From Archegozetes longisetosus (lineage: Eukaryota; Arthropoda; Arachnida; Sarcoptiformes; Trhypochthoniidae): 64,000 bases of DNA. Of the stretch, positions 55,691 through 64,000 are shown piece after piece. The stretch lies in contig JAEMBT020000009.1 in the NCBI GenBank assembly GCA_018873245.2, forward strand, positions 14,669,794 through 14,733,793, given 5' to 3'. The position numbers were made by a program, and so were the translations under genes. The first letter of the stretch is position 1; each line of letters opens with the position of its first letter. The notes beneath the pieces are model-generated. The model was not told the DNA's origin. It ran no database searches and saw nothing but the letters and a program-made list of their open reading frames with translations.

Positions 55691-55960
55691 GACTTTTAGC
55701 ATTAAGCCTACAGAGTTTATATAGGGAAATGTCGAAATTGAATAATTTTAACAAAATTTGCTATATCAATTATTGTTATATCAATTTTTTACTGTATTCA
55801 ATACAATGCATTGATTTATTGGGCAAATATGAAAGGATACATAAAAGTATGATTAACACCGAGAAAAACACTAGAGTCACGTGTGGCCAAAAACTGGAAA
55901 AGTTTAAATGACATCAGTTTTTCTTGCAAACAAAATTGGCTTGTATGGCCATTCACTATA
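55690..55960. repeat. Paralogue of 49.3-49.95 kb with an empty hAT site
   Basis: TACAATGCATTGATTTATTG and AGTCACGTGTGGCCAAAAAC match 49,415-49,450 and 49,870-49,905, and the intervening 387-bp hAT element is absent. Gives direct evidence that the element inserted after this duplication or in the other copy only. Confidence 0.7.
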
Positions 55961-56192
55961 GTCCATACTGACTTGTAGTTAGCATTAGCTAACAATGCAC
56001 TTAGTATCTAACACATTTACAAAGTTCTTAAATTCTATTATTTATTATGTTTGATTTTATATGTCAAATTATCAACAATTAACGAGAATTCGAATTAATT
56101 AATCTATGTTTAACTTCAGAATTTATCCTCACATCTATTGAATCATTACTCAAGATAATTCGATTCCAAATGTTATTGAATAGAAGGACTCA
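55961..56192. other. No feature seen
   Basis: Short AT-rich stretch before the hAT MITE. Confidence 0.3.
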
Positions 56193-56200
56193 TTTAGTAA

Positions 56201-56706
56201 TAGAGTGACCACGTCATAACTGCTATATGAGAGGACTTAAGCAATCGAAAAAGAGGACAGAGGAAGACATTTTTATTTTTTATTCACATTATTTAATTTA
56301 ATACAATTTGTGTCTAAATGAATACTTCTTATATTCCTTTGCTCCTCTTCTGAGACATTGTGATTCACAATTAATAAGAGGGATTGTTTTGATTAAAATT
56401 TTTATAACTACGTCACATGTATTTGATAAGTCAAACGTATGATTGCACTATACTTATGTATAAACCTCCTAATTGTTCCCTTTATAATGTATATATATGC
56501 GAAATTATACTATCTTTGACTACGAAAAAGGGCATAACTTGACTTTTGCATACAAAACATAAGAAATAATTACAGTCTCAGGAAATTTTAATGCTTTTTG
56601 TAAAGGAGGACATTGTATTGTCCTCCTCTCACCCCCGGGAGGACAGAGGTCAAAATTGGTCAAAAGAAGACTGTCCTCCCTAAAGGAGGACATGTGGTCA
56701 CTCTAT
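56201..56706. mobile_element. hAT MITE, 506 bp, with perfect 8-bp TSD
   Basis: Flanked by TTTAGTAA on both sides (56,193-56,200 and 56,707-56,714). Ends TAGAGTGACCACGTC and, reversed, TAGAGTGACCACATGTCCTC. Right subterminal region has repeated GTCCTCC/GGAGGAC words. No coding capacity. Recently inserted, judging by the perfect duplication and nearly identical outer 13 bp. Confidence 0.9.
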
Positions 56707-56714
56707 TTAGTAAA

Positions 56715-57857
56715 TCATTTTGATTGAACCCAATAATCATCAAAATTGACCAATAGATATGTCAACAGCAAAATTAAGAAATGTGAATTCAAACATTACC
56801 GTTAAATTAGGCGCTCACTTAAAATTTGATCAAAATTAGATAACATTATCAAAACCTATGACCATTTTTACATTAACTCTTAACAAACTACTAAGGCCAA
56901 ATGAGTAAATTTTCAAAACCTTCCTGAAACACGTATAGACTCGTTTTTAAATTTACTAAATAAAAATCTGAAATTTATCTCTTACTTTATAAGTTATAAA
57001 AAAATCTGTTGTAGAAAATTTATCAGGATGAATTTTAAAAGAGAATTCTATTTAAATTGTTTCTTTCCATGGTTACTCACGAAAGATATTTGTGAAATCA
57101 TACTCGAATTAAAGAATAAATAACTAGATCAAATTTAGTGATTAGTGTCAGTTTCGCAGAAGTGAGTTTGGTAGAATGTATTTTATACAGTCAGTTTAGC
57201 CGAAACAGGTTAAAACCAATTTTTAAAATGATTTTCTCATCCCTAAACCTTAGGGATTGTCAGTTTATTTATACTTATCAAAAAAAATCAAAAATCAGAT
57301 ATTAGTCATCAGATTTAGATAAAAGCTTTAGCATCAATAGTCAATCGAAATAGCAAGACTAAAAACATTTGGTTAAATATTAGATTCTCCTGATTCATTT
57401 CAACTAATATTCAAGTTCAATCTTGAAATTTTAAAACATATAACATTTAACTTATTAGTAGAGTTCTAAAGAAATATTCAATCATACTTTTTGAATAGTT
57501 AAATAAGTTTTTTAGCTTGTATATCTACTAATCTGGCTTAACAACTCCTATTTACAGTATATTGTTTCTAATACAATTCAGTATTTATTACGTCAATAAT
57601 AAACTGTTTTTTACACAGAACATGAAGTGTGTACTTGAAAATTATTTCCAGAACTCGAGCTCTTCATAATAATTTTGGAAAATTGAGAATTTTCTAAAAT
57701 CTAAACTGAGAATAGGAAAACAGAGAAATTACAATTTTTGGCTAAACTGACTGGTTAAAATCCCATTCTGCAAAACTGACCTCTGCAAAACGGATTCTAA
57801 CGAAATTTAGGTGGCACTTTAGCTTTTACACTGTATGTATTTATTGAATCATTGACA
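56715..57857. other. Non-coding stretch, no gene seen
   Basis: AT-rich, no protein or RNA gene recognised, no clear repeats. Confidence 0.35.
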
Positions 57858-60440
57858 CTGAAACTTCATTAATGAATGGTGGAAATTTGAAAATTGAACT
57901 TTATAAAATCAATGATATATGCATTTTAAAAAACATTTAAAAACTAGCTGCCAAGGGTTAAGTAACGTTGATTTTTTAAGGTTTAATTTTTTTAAAGTTA
58001 TAGCGACTTGCAATTAAGTAGCTGCGTTACACGTCAAGCTCCATGGTGCTGAGGTAGCGTTTCCTACTAGCGTTTCCTACCTGAGATCTATAGCTTTCGG
58101 GTTCGAATGTTGTTAAAGGAAGTTTACTTTTAAATAAAGTTTCTTATTTTAAACTGCACTATTATTTTTTATTTAATTTCATAATAAATTCAAATTTAGT
58201 GATTCTTTTTGAGTTCTTTATGGGTTTTTAAGAACATTTTTTATGGTCAAACCAGTGTTTATATTTTTAATTTGTAAACAAGTCTTCAACTTTAATAAAA
58301 CATTTTTAAGTATGAATTCATTTAATATTTTTAATGTTAGTGAATTTATAAAGTGTGTTAAAAAGAATTACAAATATAGTGAAAGTAAATTGAATAAATT
58401 AGAAATTTATTTCGCGAAATGTTTATTTGAAGTTATTGAAAATGACATACAATCCATTGATGATGATTATGAAGACAAAGAACTTGTAAACTTTCAACCT
58501 GAAGATTCAGACATGGAATTCGATAAGGATTTTTCAGATTTTGAGAATGTATTGAGTGAAAAAGGTAAAGTCAACAAATTTCGACTTTAATCATTATTAA
58601 TCGCTCATTGAAGATTCAAGATTTAATGACTCTGGATGAAATGAAAAGGATGTTAATTATGTTAATAAGCATCCAAATCATGGTTTATCTTCTATTCAAA
58701 AGAACGCATGCAGAAAATTATAAACAATAGATTATATTAAAACCTGTAGAAAACACGTTGCGAACAATGGTAGTAGAATTCATCATCTAAACCTATCGAT
58801 GATTATGTATTAAATAAATATCGAAAAGCAAGAGTTATATGCCAGTTCATACAATTGACATCAAGATATGGGCTATCGAATGTTATATGCAGAACAGTCA
58901 AAATATCAATTTTGAAATCAAAGCAAGTGATGGATGGGTTAACTTATTCAAAAAGCGCCATCGGATCGTCTCTCGAAAAGTGATTAAAATTTTTTGCTAT
59001 AGAGAAGTGCAAAATTATGAAACATTCAAGGTTCAATAAATGATTTTCGAGATCCATATGCTGAAAAAATTGGACAATACGGAGAGGTATTTCTGGGCGA
59101 ATACCAGTTATTCTCTTTAACAACTATTAATTGATTTCGGCGAGATTTGCAATGCTGATCAAACTGGATGCAACTATGAATTCCATTCCACTCGGACTCT
59201 TACATACAAAGGAGAAAAGTTTACCATTTAAACTGTTAAAGCGCTATATGACTGCAGTCATAGTCATACAGTCACGCCGGTTATTTTCAAAAGTAGCCGA
59301 ATTTTTCCAAAAATATTAATCTGTTTTCAAGATATCAATAGAAAATCCGGACCAATAGTTGAAAGTACGTTAGTGCAGCGAGAGAACATCGTAATTACTT
59401 GTAGTAGATCAGGTAAATTGTCGAAATCTCATATGGAATGGTGGTAAGTCTTGAGATTATATAATTAATGGCAGAATTAACCAGATAATTATTTTAGGTA
59501 TGAAAAGGTTTTTCTTCTTGATATGCCCGAGAAATGTATTCTATTGTTGGATTCATATGGAGGTCAAAATGATGATAATATGTATAACGAAGTCGATATT
59601 AGGCAAAATTGTTGCAAACTATTAGAAAGATTAGTTATTCCTCCCAAAACTACGACATATTTAAAGCCCTTAGATTTCAGATTTTTTCGGTATTGTAAAT
59701 TGGTTGCGAAAAGTATAGCTGATTCCGTTTTATTGGAAGGAATTGACATCAACTTGAAAGATAGGAATAATATAATTACTATATGGTCGTTGATTTTCAA
59801 TCAATTCACTTCAGAAAAATTCAGAAATTGATGGAAAAAAGCTTGGAAATGTTTGGAACAAAATCCTCTAGAAATCGAATATAAAAAATTGATGATCTTA
59901 TCTTTAATCCAAACGATGGAATTTGTAGTCTTGAAAATTGCAACTCTACAGCATTTATTTGTTGTAATTTCTGCGACAATAATTTATGTTTCAATGACTT
60001 TTTTGCAATTATCATTATCATTATTAAATATTTTATTGAGTCTTTATCTTATTCTTTCTGAATTCAAAAATAATTAATAATTCGATCTATAATAACTCAT
60101 CAAACTTTGTCTTACTTTAATATTCAAATTCTAATAAATCTTAATTCTAATACTTAAAGACAAAGTTTTAAAGTTAAAAAAAATAGGGTAGCACATTAGG
60201 TTTGAATCTGGAATCTAAAGGTTAGAGGTAGGAGACGCTACCTCAGGGCCACAGGGCTTGACATACAATTTAGCTACTTAATTACAAGTCGATATAACTT
60301 TAAAAAATTAAACCCTAAAAATATATGTCACGTAATCTATTGGCAGCCAGTTTTTTAATATGTTATTTAAAATGCACATATCATTGTTTTTATAAAGTTG
60401 AATTTTCAAATTCTCACCATTCGTTGAAGTTCATTGTGAG
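57858..60440 (+). mobile_element. Tc5/pogo-like DNA transposon, decayed, about 2.6 kb
   Basis: Inverted repeats of about 240 bp face each other: 57,876-58,100 (GGAAATTTGAAAATTGAACT, AATTAAGTAGCTG, GAGGTAGCGTTTCCTAC) and 60,200-60,440 (reversed GAGAATTTGAAAATTCAACT, AATTAAGTAGCTA, GAGGTAGCGTCTCCTAC). A plus-strand transposase relic lies between. The outermost ends are not resolved, and right-side homology to 54.0-54.35 kb extends to about 60,570, so the true element may be longer. Confidence 0.7.
58308..59831 (+). pseudogene. Tc5/pogo-like (CENP-B type) transposase relic
   Basis: Pieces in order: an acidic N-terminal frame from ATG 58,308 (EDKELVNFQPEDSDMEF); broken helix-turn-helix remnants around 58,650-58,830; a CENP-B-type second helix-turn-helix, FEIKASDGWVNLFKKRHRIV (about 58,910-58,985); and the end of the DDE domain, CILLLDSYGGQND then IPPKTTTYLKPLDFRFFRYC (59,530-59,700). 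The first catalytic Asp region near 59,150 (NADQTGC-like) is still readable in another frame. At least three frame changes and stops, so it is dead. The motif pair places it with Tc5/pogo/Tigger-type transposases of the Tc1-mariner superfamily. Confidence 0.75.
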
Positions 60441-60821
60441 TGCATTCGGAATACACTGAACTATAAAGAAACTTTTTGGCTTAGACCATGAAGTACGCCA
60501 AGTAACTCGAAAAACAGTAATTTCTTAAAACTATTATTTAAAAAAAAGTGTTTTCTTTTGAGAAATAAAATGGAATCTGTAAAACAACAACTTTATAATA
60601 CAAATCCATTCAGTATCTCACAACTGAGATATACATCTTTTAAACTGTTGGTCAAATAGTTTGATGAGATCTGTGTAGCCCTCCTGTGTACGTTTTCCAT
60701 CAAGTTTAGTCGTTTAAAATACGAACTATATTTTTAAGTATTTGTCTTTGTATATTTATCGATACAATTCAAAATTTTATTCAATAGAAAACCAAATTAC
60801 ATTTTAAAGGATAATACGTTT

Positions 60822-62643
60822 TCAATTTCTTGATAAAGCAAACAAATCCATTAAAAGTAAACAATGCTTAACACAATTAGTAATGAATAAGTAAAACTCA
60901 TAATTAGTAAACGAAAAAAAATTAAGACAATAAATACCAATAACAGGGCCCGAAAGCTTCTCAATTAAACCCAAAACTTTGAATTTTAATACTATGTCTA
61001 TTGGTTTTCGAGCGATTATCGAACTTAATTTATTATATGGTCGATTAACTGCTTTCGGGACCATAGAAAACGAATAATTGGCCGAAAAAAGTATAAAAAC
61101 TGCTATTATAGTTACAATAAAAGCCAGAATTCGATTAAGAGTATCAACTTCTCGGTGAATTGACAGTATGACCAGTAAATCAAGTGCTGGGACAGATGAA
61201 TAGTAAAATATAAAACACATGAATTTTACGTTACCGTTGATTCGGTCGACTATTATACAACATCTATTATGATCACTGATTATATATTCCAATAAAAAAT
61301 CGCCACCTAAGAAAAAATTGAAACCTGTACTGACACAGCATATGTTGAAGTACAAGTGTATCTGAATACGAATGGGGATACGGGATACAATGCCTGATTG
61401 AGTGCATTCGATATTCCAAGTAATACATGGATTCGAGTGACGATTGTTCACAGCCTCTGAATGTGAATATTACTAATTAAAATTATTTATAATTACCTCT
61501 TCTCAAATAAATTCCAATCATGTCATGTATTTGTTCAAATCTATATTTGATATATAATGAAATTAGATAAGTGTATAAACTGACAGGCAATGAGACATAA
61601 GTAGCGTAATATAAGCTTATTATTAGTATGACAAACCAAATCGACATAATAATAATAGAGAAATCCATCTCAGGATCAAAGTAAGCCATTGTCGTGCATA
61701 TTAATACAAGAGTGTAAGCGATAAAGGATATTGTTTTCGAAGCAATAACTGCTAATCTGGCAGCTAATTTGGACTTAATAGAGAACTTTTCCAAATATTT
61801 ACCATTCAATCGGTATTCATTTGAGTTCATTATTTGATGAAGAATCCTTAGTAATTCACATTGATTTCTATGCTCCAGAGTTAGTAAATTAATTCCTTAA
61901 TTTCAAAAATAATCAGTTGAAAATTATTTTTATTTTTGCTTTTATTCATTTATTTATTGAATCAATGAATATAAGAATCGTTAGGCGAAAAATGATAGTA
62001 ATTGTGTTACTTAAAAACTACAATAGATATAACAGTTGTTTAAAATGTATTTTTTAAAGCAATCCCCAATCTTATCAATGCATGTTCTCTAAAGTTTCGG
62101 AAACATCAAATATGTGCAACAGTATACCATATAAATATAGGTTCAAAAAGATACATCATTGGCAGTAATGATTAACTACAGTTTCGAGAATAACTTCAAA
62201 ATTTTAAGTATTATTATAGAATAAGTATATCAGTAAATCTATCAATTTTCATTGAACGATCATTTTAGTAATAAATTCTTACCGAAAATAGCAACAGCCA
62301 AAAAGAAAATGAATAGATATAAATTCAAAACATCAGGTCTGGCATAAAGATAAGTAAAATCTCCCGTCATTATCGTAAAAGTTTTGTTGTTGTAAAAAAA
62401 GGTGAATAAGCATTTCAATAAGAATGTCCAAATACATAATTGAAGTATTAATATGATTAATTTCCTCTTGATCAATCGTTTTCCACTTAAATAATCGTCC
62501 ATCGATTCAGAAACAAATAAATGGTGTGACAGAGTAAATGATTCCAGTATTTTCAAACCTTCGTACCGATCATTCTTATTAGGTATAAAATATCTGAAAA
62601 TGATATTTCGTACTTTGTATATCTCCGCACATAACCCTGCCAT
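60822..62643 (-). CDS. Gustatory-receptor-like 7TM chemoreceptor, copy H (3 exons)
   Basis: Exons 62,643-62,283, 61,895-61,497 and 61,306-60,822 join through the usual phase-1 sites (donors GGTAAGAA and GGTAATTA), giving 414 residues. Exons 1-2 have standard lengths. Exon 3 is 12 nt longer because the family stop is lost: after LLLMDLF the end reads ALSRN and then TGA. It is the most diverged full copy, with DRYEGLKILESFTLSHHLFV, SDHNRCCIIVDRINGN, and a Lys-rich IARKPIDIVLKFKVLGL. Intron 1 is 387 bp against about 70 bp in other copies, and intron 2 is 190 bp against about 300. Its 5' flank is shared with fragment I. All three exons are open, so it is probably functional. Confidence 0.7.
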
Positions 62644-64000
62644 CGAAATTATTTCGGATAAAACACTTAAAATATAATTTGATGGTTTAAACTCTCTAAA
62701 AATCTTCTATATTTTTATATGTTCACTACTTTAAACAAATAAGGCTTATTCTAACTCATGTGACTATTCTGTTTTTTACTAATAAAATGAAGTAGAATTG
62801 TATCATTAAAATGAAGTTATAAGGAGAACATTCTATGAAAAATATTCAACTCATAAATCATTAGTAGTATTTATGAATATTTCAAACTCTTATTGCAAAA
62901 ATACACATTAGTAACCATTTTACTTATTAAGAAATTATGAAATATGAATCGTTAATTCAAAAAATGACTCAAGTCATTAACTCAATGAGAATGGTTCAAT
63001 TTCGAGACTAATTTTAAGTTATTTCTGCAAAATCGATTAATTTCAACAATATATCATTTAAGTTAACTATCTCCTCAACGATAACCAATCATTTTGACAA
63101 GAAAAGAAGCTTTTTAGAAAATGTTTTATTTTACTCAAATTAAGATATAAAGTGATATAAAAAATTTTTTATACAACAAAACTCTCTTCCTATGAAAACA
63201 ACTGGTTATCTTTAAAAGATTTGCTTCTAATTAGACTCATATTTGATTAGTAATTATCTGAGTTCTTAGTCTGAAAACGAGTTGCTCGTTCAATAATAAA
63301 ACCAAAATCATAAAAAATCATTTTTATAAAATACGTTCGACTATTTTAAAATCTTTAGTATTTTATTACTTCACATTATATCTGAATGTTCAAATTTGTT
63401 TGAAAAAACTAATCAAATTTTTTCATCGTAGTCATAGATTATCTCTCTTTTGAAATAAAGTTAATCATAAACTCTACTTTGTGAAAAGTGAAACCTACCG
63501 TTCAGTCGAGATAAAAGTATAAAAATTATAATATAAACTGCATATTCAAATTTTCATTTAAGTTTCATTTAATTTTCACTCGCTCATTTGAGACATTGCT
63601 TAATAGTATTTCTTTACAAACAATTGGTTTAATATATTCAATAATAGATGCAATGCAAAATCATATTTCTATTTCTTTGATTACTTTACATTAAAACCTT
63701 GATACAACTATAGATTTCCAGAATAAAACTAAACTCAAATTTTGAATTCAATTTTATTAATATTATGCATCGATTAGATGCAACTTATTAACAAAGTTTG
63801 AGGCAAGTAAAACAAAAGTTAACTTTTTACTATAATGTTTGAGATAAAAACTATAGTAGTATTTAAAATGGTGTTCTGAATAAAACAAAGAAGTTTTACT
63901 TATAAAACTTATTTGTTAACTAAGTTTAGTGATCGAACTCGCTGATAAATTTGGTAAAAAGGACTAACGAATGCGACTATTACTCACATTAATAGCACCA
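62644..64000 (-). other. Receptor 5' flank, copy H, to the window edge
   Basis: 62,650-63,290 is the conserved receptor upstream block (ATGAAATATGAATCGTTAAT, GATTAGTAATTATCTGAGTT), further shared with fragment I to about 63,690. No gene in the last 300 bases. Confidence 0.45.

Noticed and set aside
59564-60021. Minus-strand frames of 66-78 codons
   Set aside because: They are antisense to the transposase DDE segment of the Tc5/pogo-like element.

Overview
The window is AT-rich animal DNA, not bacterial: genes are split by short GT-AG introns, few reading frames exceed 150 codons, and most intergenic DNA is decayed DNA transposons and foldback elements. The protein families (tandem gustatory-receptor-like 7TM genes, divergent ionotropic receptors, DEG/ENaC channel relics, an ML lipid-binding protein) point to an arthropod, most likely a chelicerate and perhaps an acariform mite. 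The species cannot be named from the sequence alone.

Layout. 0-0.6 kb: edge-truncated minus-strand gene of uracil-DNA-glycosylase-like layout with a TATA box. 2-3 kb: DEG/ENaC pseudogene. 4.5-10 kb: plus-strand receptor cluster with one intact three-exon gene (A) and two exon-3 fragments (B, C). 11.6 kb: mariner-type remnant. 13.5-15.8 kb: ionotropic receptor 1 (minus). 17.1-19.7 kb: PIF/Harbinger element with a Myb-like gene and a frameshifted DDE transposase. 22.2-24.2 kb: ionotropic receptor 2 (plus). 27.3 kb: receptor exon-2 relic. 28.9-31.3 kb: second DEG/ENaC locus. 31.5 kb: second mariner-type remnant. 33.0-37.6 kb: four-exon ML-domain gene whose 3.7-kb second intron is a transposon nest (palindromic foldback, tRNA-like SINE, hairpin element, hAT element). 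39.3-40.7 kb: large foldback. 40.9-62.6 kb: minus-strand receptor cluster: D, F and H intact, G frameshifted, plus fragments E and I, interleaved with three hAT-type elements, a Tc5/pogo-like transposon and a GC-rich string of hairpins at 50.0-50.4 kb.

The dominant structural event is an inverted segmental duplication: about 4.24 kb at 4,489-8,730 matches, in reverse orientation, about 4.27 kb at 45,041-49,308, placing gene A and gene G some 36 kb apart in opposite orientation. Receptor copies share exact exon lengths (361, 399 and 473 coding nt from the ATG) and intron phases (1,1), which makes intact and broken copies easy to tell apart. Several insertions can be dated relative to duplications, including one hAT insertion with an 8-bp target duplication and a paralogous empty site inside the same window.

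Functionally this is a chemosensory and channel gene neighbourhood under birth-and-death turnover, with transposons causing much of the breakage. All identifications come from reading motifs, splice phases and repeats by eye; no database search was run.
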